From: Actinomadura chibensis NBRC 106107
GTDB taxonomy: Bacteria > Actinomycetota > Actinomycetes > Streptosporangiales > Streptosporangiaceae
Length of the DNA stretch: 52,603 bases
Direction: 5' to 3'
NCBI RefSeq assembly: GCF_001552135.1
Contig: NZ_BCQP01000077.1
Location: 1 to 52,603 of the forward strand
The position numbers and the translations under genes are program-made. Numbering within the stretch: the stretch's first letter is position 1; the number at the start of each line of letters is the position of its first letter. The notes under the pieces were generated by a model that worked only from the letters and a program-made list of their open reading frames with translations, was not told the origin of the DNA and did no database searches. Shown in pieces: positions 1 to 8,025 of the stretch.

Positions 1-1
1 C

Positions 2-754
2 CGCCCGACCGCGCTCGGCCGCGTCGTCCTGCACCACGCCGCCGCGATCCTCGACGACTGCGCCGCCATCCACGACGACCTCGCCCGGCACCGGGACCGG
101 CAGACCGGCACGATCCGGCTCGGCTGGACGGCGAGCTGCCTCGCCGACCTGCTCCTGGAGGAGTTGCGCCGCCGTTTCCCCGGCACCGCGATCGAGGTCA
201 CCGTCGGCGACTCCATCCGCCAGGTGACGGACTGGCTGCTCACCGGCGAGATCGACATGGCGCTGGTGAACGAGCAGACCGTCATGCCGGGCTGCCGTCC
301 GGGCGGGCTCGCCGTCCAGCACATCATCGACGAGCGGCCGCACGTCCTGCTGCGCGGCGACCACCCGCTCGCCAGGCGGCCCGCCGTCACCGTCCCCGAG
401 CTGCGGGACGAGCGGTGGATCGCGATCTCCGGGTCGGACGGGTGCATCGCCTTCCTGCACCGCGTGTGCCGCCCGTTCGGGTTCACCCCGGACATCGTCC
501 ACCATCTGCCGCTGCACGGGCCGCACGAGGACGTCGTCCGGCTGGACGGCAGCGTGCTGCTGACGCAGGGGTGGCGGCCGTCCGCGCCGGGCACGGCCCG
601 CCGCCCGATCGCGGGGCTGCCGTGGGTGTCGCGGCACTGCCTCATGTACCGGCCGGACGGCCTGTGGGCGCGGGAGGTCCCGCATTTCGCCCGCGCGCTG
701 CGCGAGGCGCACAAGGCGAGGATCGACGCGGGGCCGCGTTCGGCGAGCGGGTGA
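2..754 (+). CDS. LysR-family transcriptional regulator, 5' truncated by window edge
   Basis: The reading frame is open from base 2, so the N-terminal winged-helix domain lies outside the window. The visible 250 residues begin in the linker helix typical of LysR proteins (T-x-x-G-R-x-x-L-x-H-A) and continue into the two-lobed effector-binding domain. The protein presumably binds a small ligand and controls a nearby gene, but the ligand cannot be read from the sequence. Its stop lies 2 bp before the ATG of the next LysR gene (or overlaps an upstream GTG), so the two are probably co-transcribed. Two different LysR genes in tandem on one strand is uncommon. The family call is firm; the target is unknown. 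Confidence 0.85.
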   Translation, partial: RPTALGRVVLHHAAAILDDCAAIHDDLARHRDRQTGTIRLGWTASCLADLLLEELRRRFPGTAIEVTVGDSIRQVTDWLLTGEIDMALVNEQTVMPGCRPGGLAVQHIIDERPHVLLRGDHPLARRPAVTVPELRDERWIAISGSDGCIAFLHRVCRPFGFTPDIVHHLPLHGPHEDVVRLDGSVLLTQGWRPSAPGTARRPIAGLPWVSRHCLMYRPDGLWAREVPHFARALREAHKARIDAGPRSASG

Positions 755-756
755 CG

Positions 757-1671
757 ATGGACATCGAACTCCAGCAGCTGCGCATCCTGCACAGGGTCGC
801 CGAGACGGGCAGCATCAACCGCGCGGCCGAGGAACTCGGCATGAGCCAGAGCGGGGTCAGCCGCGCGCTCCAACGGCTGGAGCGCGCGGTCGGGCTGCCG
901 GTGCTGCACCGCAGGCCGTCCGGGATCACGCTCACCACGGCCGGGTCGATCCTGCTCGAACACGCCGACACGGTCCTGCCCGCGGTCAGCCGCATGTTCA
1001 CCGACGTCCGCCGCTGCCTCGCCGCGGACGGCGGCAGGTCGCCGGCGCGGCTCGGCGCCGTGCCCGCGCCGACGCTGACGTCGTTCGTCCGCTGCGTGGA
1101 GGACCTCGGCATCGCGCCCATGTCGCTGCTGGTGGACGAGTCCGGGCAGCGGCTCGTCCAGCTCGTCGGCAACGGCGAGATCGACGTCGCGATGTTCCGC
1201 CACTTCCCCGAGCTGGACCCGGAGCCGCCGGAGCCGGTGCGGCACGAGACGATCGCCGCGCAGTACCCGTACCTGTGCGTGCCGGACACGCACCGGCTCG
1301 CGGACCGCCCCGGCGCCGGGCTCGCCGACCTCGGGGACGAGCACGTCGTGCTCGCCTACCCGGAGTGCCAGCCGCTCACCGGGCACTTCCACACCGCGTG
1401 CGCGGCGGCGGGGATCCGGCCGCGGGTGAGCTATGCCAACAGCGCGTCCGCGGCGGTCGCGCTCGGCCACGCGCTCGGCGCGATCACGCTGACCTACTGG
1501 CCGAACGTGAAGAAGGCGCGGATGGCGCACGTCCCGCTGCGGGGCACGCCGCTGAACGCCGTCCTGCTGCTGGCCTGGTCGGCGGGCGGCCCGCTCGGCG
1601 ACGAGGCGGGGGCGCGGCTCGTGTCGGCGGTCCGGACGCTGCACGCCGAGTCGGTCGAGACCGGCGCGTAG
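757..1671 (+). CDS. LysR-family transcriptional regulator
   Basis: The 304-residue protein has the normal LysR length. An N-terminal winged helix (about residues 5-60) contains SINRAAEELGMSQSGVSRAL, a canonical recognition helix, followed by the linker and a periplasmic-binding-protein-like effector domain. ATG 757 is used as the start. GTG 751 is in frame and would give a GTGA overlap with the previous stop, so the true start could be 6 bp earlier. It follows the truncated LysR gene on the same strand and converges on the lacI gene only 3 bp away, leaving no room for a terminator between them. Its ligand and target are unknown. It may act on genes to the left of the window. Confidence 0.88.
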   Translation: MDIELQQLRILHRVAETGSINRAAEELGMSQSGVSRALQRLERAVGLPVLHRRPSGITLTTAGSILLEHADTVLPAVSRMFTDVRRCLAADGGRSPARLGAVPAPTLTSFVRCVEDLGIAPMSLLVDESGQRLVQLVGNGEIDVAMFRHFPELDPEPPEPVRHETIAAQYPYLCVPDTHRLADRPGAGLADLGDEHVVLAYPECQPLTGHFHTACAAAGIRPRVSYANSASAAVALGHALGAITLTYWPNVKKARMAHVPLRGTPLNAVLLLAWSAGGPLGDEAGARLVSAVRTLHAESVETGA

Positions 1672-1674
1672 GCG

Positions 1675-2742
1675 TCAGCCCGTCGGGACGGGCTCCGGCC
1701 GCTCGCCGCGCCCGCCCCGGTCGCGCGGCGGGGCGCACGAGTCGCGCTGGAGGAGCTGCGCGCCGACGCGGTAGGTGCGGCCCGTCCGCGCGCCCGGCAC
1801 GCCGCGCCGGCCGCGTTCGAGCTGCTGGAGGAGCAGGTCCATGGCGAGTTCGCCCAGCTCGCGCGCCCCGTTGTCGACGACGGTGACCGGCGGGTGCCAC
1901 CAGCGGAGCCAGCTGATGTCCTCGTAGCAGACGAGCGAGAGGTCGTCCGGGACGCGGACGCCCGCGGCGACGAGCGCGGGCAGCACCCCGAACACGGCCT
2001 CGTGGTTGGCGGCGAACAGCGCGGTGACCTCCGGCGCGCGGCGCAGCAGCCGCTCGGCCGCGACGGACCCGAAGGACGGCTCGAACGGGCCGCGCTCGAC
2101 GAGCCGCTCGTCCACCGGCAGGCCGCGCTCGCGCAGCGCCAGCTCGTAGCCCGCGAAGCGCTCCTGCCCGGAGTTCGTGTCGGCGGGGCCGCCGATATAG
2201 CCGATGTGCCGGTGCCCGAGGCCGAGCAGGTACCGGGTCGCCTCCTGCGCGCCGTCCCGGTCGGAGGCGAGGACGGTCGGCGCCGCGCTCTCCGCCGCGC
2301 CCCGGATGAGGTTGACGACCGCCGTCCCGGAGCCGAGCAGCGCGTTGGAGGCGGCGGCGTTCGAGCCGGTGCCGATGAGGATGACGCCGTCCACGCCGTG
2401 CTCGCCGAGCGTGCGGAGGATGTTCTCCTCGCGGCGCGGGTCGGCGTCGGTGATGGACAGCATCATCTGGTAGTCCTCGGCGGCGGCGCGGCGCTGCACG
2501 ACCTCGGCGATCGTGTGGAACGAGGCGTTCACGAGGTTGCCGACGACGAGCCCGATCAGGTGCGACTGCCGGGACCGGAGCGCGCTCGCGGCGCGGTTCG
2601 GCTGGTAGCCGAGCCGGCGCGCGGCGTCCTCGACGAGGGCGCGGGTCTCCGGCGCGATCAGGGACGACCCGCTCAGCGCCCGGGAGGCGGTGCTGCGGGA
2701 CACGCCCGCCGCGGCGGCCACGTCCTTCAGGGTGACGCTCAT
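1675..2742 (-). CDS. LacI-family transcriptional repressor, probable regulator of the divergent catabolic operon
   Basis: The 355-residue protein starts with a LacI DNA-binding headpiece (TLKDVAAAAGVSRSTASRAL, roughly residues 4-23, then a hinge helix with YQPNRAASALRS). A periplasmic-binding-protein-like sugar/ligand core follows, with the dimer partner signature GVDGVILIGTG. ATG 2742 is chosen because GGAG lies 7 bp upstream on the coding strand; an ATG 39 bp farther upstream lacks this. The gene is divergent from the 14-gene operon starting at 2939, the classic arrangement for a local repressor. A motif repeated on both sides of the gap (2756-2769 and 2898-2911) is its probable operator. 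The inducer is unknown but is expected to be the operon's substrate or an intermediate. Confidence 0.9.
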   Translation of the reverse strand: MSVTLKDVAAAAGVSRSTASRALSGSSLIAPETRALVEDAARRLGYQPNRAASALRSRQSHLIGLVVGNLVNASFHTIAEVVQRRAAAEDYQMMLSITDADPRREENILRTLGEHGVDGVILIGTGSNAAASNALLGSGTAVVNLIRGAAESAAPTVLASDRDGAQEATRYLLGLGHRHIGYIGGPADTNSGQERFAGYELALRERGLPVDERLVERGPFEPSFGSVAAERLLRRAPEVTALFAANHEAVFGVLPALVAAGVRVPDDLSLVCYEDISWLRWWHPPVTVVDNGARELGELAMDLLLQQLERGRRGVPGARTGRTYRVGAQLLQRDSCAPPRDRGGRGERPEPVPTG

Positions 2743-2755
2743 CGTGCTCCGATTC

Positions 2756-2769
2756 TGCAATCGATCCCA
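2756..2769. promoter_or_regulatory. Candidate LacI operator, copy 1 (lacI-proximal)
   Basis: TGCAATCGATCCCA lies 14-27 bp upstream of the lacI start and matches the copy at 2898-2911 at 13 of 14 positions. It contains the palindromic core ATCGAT with a central CG, as LacI-family operators usually do. Position and repetition suggest autoregulation. Binding is inferred. Confidence 0.5.
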
Positions 2770-2865
2770 ATGTCGGGGCAATCATGCCATACCCATCCGC
2801 CGGGCGAAGTGTGCACGGCGCAACGAGCCTTCGCGTCCTCGCACGTCGAAATGGCGAAGTGACCC

Positions 2866-2895
2866 TTGACACTGACGTACGCTGTGCCGCAACCT
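2866..2895 (+). promoter_or_regulatory. Candidate promoter of the 2939-18856 operon
   Basis: A perfect -35 hexamer TTGACA (2866-2871) is followed after 18 bp by CAACCT (2890-2895), a weak -10 that keeps the conserved second A and final T. Transcription would start near 2901, inside the operator copy at 2898-2911, which fits repression by steric block. The -10 is poor, so the call is tentative. Confidence 0.4.
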
Positions 2896-2897
2896 TG

Positions 2898-2911
2898 TGC
2901 AACCGATCCCA
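2898..2911. promoter_or_regulatory. Candidate LacI operator, copy 2 (operon-proximal)
   Basis: TGCAACCGATCCCA lies 28-41 bp before the first operon gene and just downstream of the TTGACA -35 element. It matches copy 1 (2756-2769) at 13 of 14 positions in the same orientation. The repeats are about 142 bp apart, a distance at which a tetrameric LacI-type protein could form a loop. Confidence 0.5.
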
Positions 2912-2938
2912 GCGGGATGAGCACTACGAACTCGGGGA

Positions 2939-3895
2939 ATGATCTTGGATCGCGACGACGTCCCATGGCGCGGCTACTGGCCCGCGGCGCCCACGCCGTT
3001 CACCGCGGACGGCGCCCTCGACGAGGACGCCTGGCGTGAACTGCTGCGGCTGTACCTCCGGCAGGGCGTGCACGGCGTGCTGGTCAACGGCAGCACCGGC
3101 GAGTGGTTCAGCCAGAGCCCGGCCGAGCGCCGCCGCGTCGCCGAGATCGCCGTCGAGGTCGCCGGGCGGATCCCGGTCGTCGTCGGGGTCACCGCCTACA
3201 CCGAGGACGAGGCGATCGGGCTGGCCGAGCACGCGGCCGCCACGGGGGCCGGTGGCGTGCTCGCCACCCCGCCGCCCTACGTCCACCCCGGACCGGACGA
3301 GATCTACGCGTTCTACGAGCGGGTCAGCTCCGCCACCGACCTGCCGTTCATGGTCTACAACTGGCCGCGCGGCGTCGCCGTCGACATCGGCGACCACCCG
3401 GGCCTGTTCGAGCGGCTCGCCGACCTGCCGAACGTCGCCGCGATCAAGGACAGCACCGGCGACTGGCTGAAGATGCTCGCCACCGTCGAGGCGGTCTCGG
3501 ACCGCGTCCGCGTGTTCGGCAGCTTCCTGCACCGCCGCGGGCTCGCCGTCCTGCTCGGGCTCGGCGGCGACGGCAACATCGACGGCGGCGGGCTCGGCGC
3601 GCCGTTCGCCGTCCCCTACTACGAGGCCGTGGCGCGGCGCGACGAGGAGGCCGCCCGCGACTTCGCCGACCGCTACGCCGCGCTGTCGTCCCGGCTCATC
3701 AGGCCCGACTACAGCGGCGTGTTCGCGTCGCCGATCCCGCAGCTCAAGGCCGCGATGGCCGAGCTCGGGCAGCCGGGCGGGCACGTCCGCCGGCCGCTGC
3801 TGCCGGCGACCGGCGCCGCGCTCGACGGCATCCGCGCCGCGCTGGCGGAGTCCGGGCTGCGCGCCGCGCTGGAGTCCGCCGGGGCGTCGTCGTGA
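2939..3895 (+). CDS. Dihydrodipicolinate synthase (DapA/NanA) family lyase or deaminase
   Basis: This 318-residue TIM-barrel protein belongs to the class I (Schiff-base) DapA/N-acetylneuraminate lyase family. Visible signatures are NGSTGEW (about 50-56), the active-site tyrosine Y140 in MVYNWP, and the Schiff-base lysine K170 in AAIKDST. Catabolic members include 4-hydroxy-2-pyrroline-2-carboxylate deaminase of hydroxyproline degradation. The adjacent three-subunit dehydrogenase makes that role, or a related 2-oxo-acid lyase, more likely than lysine biosynthesis. ATG 2939 is listed, but TTG 2945 has better spacing from GGGGA (2934-2938), so the protein may start two codons later. It is the first gene of the LacI-controlled operon, and the next gene overlaps it by GTGA. 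Confidence 0.88.
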   Translation: MILDRDDVPWRGYWPAAPTPFTADGALDEDAWRELLRLYLRQGVHGVLVNGSTGEWFSQSPAERRRVAEIAVEVAGRIPVVVGVTAYTEDEAIGLAEHAAATGAGGVLATPPPYVHPGPDEIYAFYERVSSATDLPFMVYNWPRGVAVDIGDHPGLFERLADLPNVAAIKDSTGDWLKMLATVEAVSDRVRVFGSFLHRRGLAVLLGLGGDGNIDGGGLGAPFAVPYYEAVARRDEEAARDFADRYAALSSRLIRPDYSGVFASPIPQLKAAMAELGQPGGHVRRPLLPATGAALDGIRAALAESGLRAALESAGASS

Positions 3896-4140
3896 GCGTC
3901 ACCCGGATCACCGTGGACGGCGAGCCGGTGGACGCGACCGCGGGCTCCTCGCTCACCGCCGCGTTCGTCGCCGCCCGCCGCTGGCGGCTGCGCGACAACC
4001 CGGTGAGCGGCGAGCCGCGCGGCCCGTTCTGCGGCATGGGCGTGTGCTTCGAATGCGAGGTCACGGTCGACGGACGGCCGGGCGTGCGGGCGTGCCTGAC
4101 CCGCGTCGTCCCCGGCATGACGGTGGAGACGGGACGATGA
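3892..4140 (+). CDS. (2Fe-2S) small subunit of an HcnA/LhpF-type amine dehydrogenase
   Basis: This 82-residue ferredoxin-like protein carries the ligand pattern CGMGVCFEC followed by a later C (RACLTR), as in the small Fe-S subunits of HcnABC, opine oxidase and D-hydroxyproline dehydrogenase. It would relay electrons within a complex formed with the next two gene products. GTG 3892 overlaps the preceding TGA, and the last codons overlap the next ATG (ATGA), so the four genes are translationally coupled. Members of this family are about 80-110 residues long, so it is complete. The partner set fixes the general role but not the substrate. Confidence 0.85.
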   Translation: MSVTRITVDGEPVDATAGSSLTAAFVAARRWRLRDNPVSGEPRGPFCGMGVCFECEVTVDGRPGVRACLTRVVPGMTVETGR

Positions 4141-5543
4141 CGCTCTCCCATGACGTGCTGGTCGTCGGCGGCGGTCCGGCCGGGCTGTCGGCCGCGGCCC
4201 GGCTGGCCGCCGCCGGGCTCACCGTCGCGATCGCCGACGAGCAGCCCGAGCTCGGCGGGCAGTACTTCCGCCGCCCGTCGCCCGCGGTGCTGCGCGCCCA
4301 CGGCGACCACCGGCCGGAGGGCGGGCGGCTCATCGCCCGCGTCCGGGAGCTCGGCGTCGACTGCCTGACCGGGCACCTCGTCTGGGGCGTCGCCGACGAC
4401 GGCCGCACCCTGTTCGCCACCGCGCCGGACGGCGGCGCGGTCCGGCTCCGCGCCCGCCACGTGATCGTGGCGACCGGCGCGTACGAGCGCACGCACCCGT
4501 TCCCCGGCTGGCAGCTCCCCGGCGTCACGACGCCCGGGTTCGCCCAGCACCTCGCGGCCGCCGACGGGACACCGGTCGGGCGGCGCGTGCTGGTCGCCGG
4601 GTCTGGACCGTTCCTGCTTCCCGTCGCCTGCTCGCTGCTGGACGCGGGCGCCGAGGTCGTCGCCGTCGCCGAGGCCGGGCACCCCTACACGCCGTCGCTC
4701 CGCGCGACCGCCGCGCTCCGGCACCCCGCGCGGCTCCGCGAGCTGGCCGGCTACATGGCGCGGCTCGCGCGGGCGCGCGTCCCGATCTGGCAGGGACGGG
4801 TCGTCACCGGCGCGTCCGGCGACGGGCGGGTCTCGTCCGTCACGGTCGCCGCGACCGCCGACCCGGCGCGCCCGCTCGGCTCGTTCGCCGTGGACGCGGT
4901 GTGCGTCGGCTACGGGTTCCGCCCGCAGCCGGAGCTGGCCCGGCTGCTCGGCTGCGAGATCCGCGCGGACGCCGCGACCGGCGACGCCGCGCCCGTCACC
5001 GACGCCTTCGGCCGGACGAGCCGTCCCGGCGTCTACGTCGTCGGCGAGGCGGCCGGGATCGGCGGCGTCCACCTGGCGCGGGCGCGCGGACTGCTCGCCG
5101 CCGCGCACATCCTCGGCGCGCGCGGCGCGGGCGACCGGCGCGAGGTCGTCCGGCTCGCCGCGCGGGCCCGCGCGCTCGGCCGGTTCACCGCGCTCAGCGA
5201 GGCGCTCTACCCGAGCCCCGCCGCGCTCCAGGACGCGCTGGCCGGCGCCCTGCCGGACGAGACCGTCGTGTGCCGCTGCGAGGCCGTGACCGCGGCCGAC
5301 GTGCGCGCCGCCGCGGCGGACCGGGCGGGCGGCGACCTGAACGCCACGAAGTCCTGGTCGCGCGCCGGGATGGGGCCCTGCCAAGGACGTTTCTGCGGTT
5401 TCGCCGTCGCCGGGCTCGTCCGCGCGGCGCGCGAGGGCGAGCGGGGCGAGCCGGTGTTCCCGGCGCGGCAGCCCGTCCGTCCCGTGCCGGTGGAGACGCT
5501 GCTCGCGCTCGGCGAGCAGGAGCCCGAGGGGGACGCCGCGTGA
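4137..5543 (+). CDS. FAD/NAD(P)-binding subunit with C-terminal BFD-like Fe-S domain (HcnB/LhpE/opine oxidase A type)
   Basis: This 468-residue flavoprotein opens with a dinucleotide fold (VLVVGGGPAGLSAAARLAAAG) and has a second GxGxxG-like segment near residue 160 (VLVAGSGPFLLPVACSLLDAG). The C-terminal domain (about 375-440) carries CRCE and CQGRFC, the BFD-like [2Fe-2S] pattern of HcnB and opine/hydroxyproline dehydrogenase large subunits. It should accept electrons from the DAO-type subunit encoded next and pass them on through the Fe-S centres. ATG 4137 overlaps the previous stop, and the stop overlaps the next GTG. The substrate could be a D-amino acid, D-hydroxyproline, glycine or an opine; sequence alone does not decide. 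Confidence 0.87.
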   Translation: MTLSHDVLVVGGGPAGLSAAARLAAAGLTVAIADEQPELGGQYFRRPSPAVLRAHGDHRPEGGRLIARVRELGVDCLTGHLVWGVADDGRTLFATAPDGGAVRLRARHVIVATGAYERTHPFPGWQLPGVTTPGFAQHLAAADGTPVGRRVLVAGSGPFLLPVACSLLDAGAEVVAVAEAGHPYTPSLRATAALRHPARLRELAGYMARLARARVPIWQGRVVTGASGDGRVSSVTVAATADPARPLGSFAVDAVCVGYGFRPQPELARLLGCEIRADAATGDAAPVTDAFGRTSRPGVYVVGEAAGIGGVHLARARGLLAAAHILGARGAGDRREVVRLAARARALGRFTALSEALYPSPAALQDALAGALPDETVVCRCEAVTAADVRAAAADRAGGDLNATKSWSRAGMGPCQGRFCGFAVAGLVRAAREGERGEPVFPARQPVRPVPVETLLALGEQEPEGDAA

Positions 5544-6721
5544 GCGCCCGGACCGCGGACGCCGTGGTGATCGGCGCGGGCGTGCTCGGCGCGTCGGCGG
5601 CGTTCCACCTGGCCAGGGCCGGGCACCGGGTGATCGTGCTCGACCGGGGCGCGCCCGGCCGGGAGGGATCGGGGACGACGGCGGGCAACCTGCACGTCCA
5701 GGCCGTCCACACGCGGCGGCCCGGGCAGGAGGTGCCGCTCGACAGCGCCCGGTTCCTGCCGTTGCAGCGCGCCGCGAGCGACCGCTGGGAGAAGGTCGAG
5801 GCGGAACTCGACGCGTCGGTGGAGCTGCGCCGCAGCGGCGGGTTCACCATCGCCGAAACACCCGAACAGCGCGCCGAGCTGATCGCCAAGCACGCCTGGG
5901 AGGACCGGGCCGGGATCGCCACCGAGGTGCTCGACGGCGACGGCGCCCGCGAGGCGCTGCCGCTGCTCGGCCCGACCGTCACGGCCGCCACCTGGTGCCC
6001 GCTCGACGGCTACGCGAACCCGCTGCTGACCACGCCCGCCTACCTCGCCGCGGCCGTCCGGCACGGCGCCGAGGTGCGGCCGTTCTCCCCGGTGCGCGTG
6101 GTGGAACGTTCCGGCTCCGGCTGGCGCGTCACCGCCGGGACCGACGCGCCGATCGAGACGCCGCGCGTGCTCGACGTCGCCGGACCCTGGCTCGGCGAGA
6201 TCGCCGCGCTGGCCGGGATCCGGCTGCGGATGACGCCCGTCGCGATCCAGATGCACGTGACCGTCCGGCTGCCGGAGACGCTGCGGCACCTCGTCCAGCA
6301 CATCGGCGAGGGCCTGTCGGTCAAGCAGGTCACGGCCGGGAACCTCCTCGTCGGCGGCGGCTGGCCCGCGCTCCGGTTCGACCCGGACGGGCGCAGCCCG
6401 ATCAGCGCGGCGAGCGTCCTCGGCAACATGGCGCAGGCCGCGCGGGTGCTGCCGTTCGTCCGGGGGCTGCGGCTGCTGCGCGCCTGGGCCGGGCCCCTCG
6501 CCGCCACCCCCGACGAGATGCCCGTGATCGGGGAGGTGCCGGGCGCGCCCGGCTTCCTCGTCGCGGGCGGGACCTACGCCTTCACGTTCGCCCCGCTGTG
6601 GGGCGAGACCCTGCGCTGCCTCGCCGAGGGGACGGCGCCCCCGGTGGACGTCCACGACCTCGGCCCAGACCGGCTGATCGACCCGGTCCCGTTCGAGCAG
6701 GCCCAGGAGCAGGCCAGATGA
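5540..6721 (+). CDS. FAD-dependent DAO-family oxidoreductase (HcnC/LhpB/opine oxidase B type)
   Basis: The 393-residue protein starts with a Rossmann FAD motif (VVIGAGVLGASAAFHLARAG, about residues 7-26) and has the glycine/D-amino-acid oxidase fold through to the C-terminal FAD contact (GGTYAFTFAPLWGETL). In trimeric dehydrogenases this subunit binds the amine and performs the C-N oxidation. With the two preceding genes it completes a membrane-associated or soluble dehydrogenase that makes an imine or ketoacid. The neighbouring DapA-family gene suggests a D-hydroxyproline-like substrate. GTG 5540 overlaps the upstream TGA. Confidence 0.88.
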   Translation: MSARTADAVVIGAGVLGASAAFHLARAGHRVIVLDRGAPGREGSGTTAGNLHVQAVHTRRPGQEVPLDSARFLPLQRAASDRWEKVEAELDASVELRRSGGFTIAETPEQRAELIAKHAWEDRAGIATEVLDGDGAREALPLLGPTVTAATWCPLDGYANPLLTTPAYLAAAVRHGAEVRPFSPVRVVERSGSGWRVTAGTDAPIETPRVLDVAGPWLGEIAALAGIRLRMTPVAIQMHVTVRLPETLRHLVQHIGEGLSVKQVTAGNLLVGGGWPALRFDPDGRSPISAASVLGNMAQAARVLPFVRGLRLLRAWAGPLAATPDEMPVIGEVPGAPGFLVAGGTYAFTFAPLWGETLRCLAEGTAPPVDVHDLGPDRLIDPVPFEQAQEQAR

Positions 6722-8025
6722 GAGAGGAGATGGCGGTGTCGACATCGACCAGCGGGCGGCGGCCCGTGGCGGAGGACGGGACGGTCTGGCTGACCGGCGG
6801 GCACGTCGTGGACGTCCTGCGCGGCACGGTCCGCCGGAACGCCAACGTCGCGGTGTCCGGCGGCCGGATCGAGACGATCACGACGGCCGCGCCGGAGCCC
6901 GGCGCCCGCCGGATCGACCTCGGCGGCCGGTACCTGCTGCCCGGCCTGATCTCGGTGCACACGCACCTGTCGGTGACGTACCCGTTCTCCGCGACCGACG
7001 AGGCCGAGAACCCGGGCCTGACCGCGCTGCGGGCGCTGTCGCGGGCGCAGGACGCGCTGCACGCGGGCGTCACGACGATCCGCTGCGTCCACGAGCAGAA
7101 CCGCGCGGACCTCCTCATCAAGGAGAGCGTCGCGCAGGGCTGGGTGGACGCGCCGCGCATCATCGGCGCGGGCCGCGCGGTCTCCACGACCGGCGGCCAC
7201 GGCCACGGCTCCGCCTGCTCCTACGCCGACGGCCACGACGGCTTCCTGCGCGCGGCCCGCGCGGAACTGGCCGCCGGAGCCGACCTGATCAAGGTGTTCA
7301 TCACCGGCGGCATCGCGCACGAGGGCGAGTCGTTCACCGGCTCGCAGATGACCCTGGACGAGATGCGCGCCGTCGTCCGCGCCGCGCAGGAGCACGGCAC
7401 GTACGTCACGGCGCACGCCGGGTCGGGGTCGGCGATCCGGGAGGCGCTCGCCGCCGGGGTCCGCGGCTACGAGCACGCCTACGAGCTGGACGAGGCGACC
7501 GCGAAGGAGATGGCGGACCGCCGCGTCTTCCTCACCCCGACGCTGTGCGTCACCCGCTGCCCCGACTGGATGGCCGGGCACTCGTTCAGCGAATGGCAGA
7601 TCGAGCGCGCGACGCAGGTCGGGCCCGGGCACCTCGCGAGCATCCGGCGCGCGGTCGCCGCCGGGATCGCCGACCCGCTCGACCCGGAGAAGCCCGGCAT
7701 CACGATGCTCGCCGGGACCGACTACCCGCCGGGCGAGCCCATCGAGGACACCGTCGTCGCCGTCCGCGAGATGGAGTTCCTCACCGACGCGGGGCTCGAC
7801 CCCGCGCAGGCGCTGCGCGCGGGTACCAGCGACGCGGCCCGGCTCGTCGGCCTCGGCGGCGAGGCGGGCGCGGTCGAGGAGGGCCTGCTCGCGGACCTGG
7901 TCGTCACCGACCGGGACCCGCTGTCGGACCTGTCCGCGCTGCGCCGCATCCCGTTCGTCATGCAGGCCGGACGGGTCGTCCGGAACGACCTGCCCGTCCC
8001 CGGCACCCTGGGAGGAACCCCGTGA
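6718..8025 (+). CDS. Metal-dependent amidohydrolase (imidazolonepropionase/Xaa-Pro dipeptidase-like)
   Basis: The 435-residue protein belongs to the binuclear amidohydrolase superfamily. Metal ligands visible in order are the HxH of VHTHLS, the carboxylated lysine in LIKVFITGG, the histidines in TAHAGSG and GYEHAYELD, and the aspartate in LAGTDYPPG. Relatives include TIM-barrel dipeptidases acting on Xaa-Pro and Xaa-Arg, and imidazolonepropionase-type hydrolases, so it may release an amino acid or open a ring. Start 6718 overlaps the previous stop (ATGA) and has AGGAG 8 bp upstream. ATG 6730 or GTG 6736 are alternatives. It lies between the dehydrogenase and the HyuAB pair in one operon. Confidence 0.85.
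   Translation: MREEMAVSTSTSGRRPVAEDGTVWLTGGHVVDVLRGTVRRNANVAVSGGRIETITTAAPEPGARRIDLGGRYLLPGLISVHTHLSVTYPFSATDEAENPGLTALRALSRAQDALHAGVTTIRCVHEQNRADLLIKESVAQGWVDAPRIIGAGRAVSTTGGHGHGSACSYADGHDGFLRAARAELAAGADLIKVFITGGIAHEGESFTGSQMTLDEMRAVVRAAQEHGTYVTAHAGSGSAIREALAAGVRGYEHAYELDEATAKEMADRRVFLTPTLCVTRCPDWMAGHSFSEWQIERATQVGPGHLASIRRAVAAGIADPLDPEKPGITMLAGTDYPPGEPIEDTVVAVREMEFLTDAGLDPAQALRAGTSDAARLVGLGGEAGAVEEGLLADLVVTDRDPLSDLSALRRIPFVMQAGRVVRNDLPVPGTLGGTP

Noticed and set aside
1484..2902. 472-codon minus-strand ORF overlapping lacI
   Set aside because: It is a shifted frame of lacI, with low-complexity Arg-rich sequence, while the lacI frame has complete family motifs.
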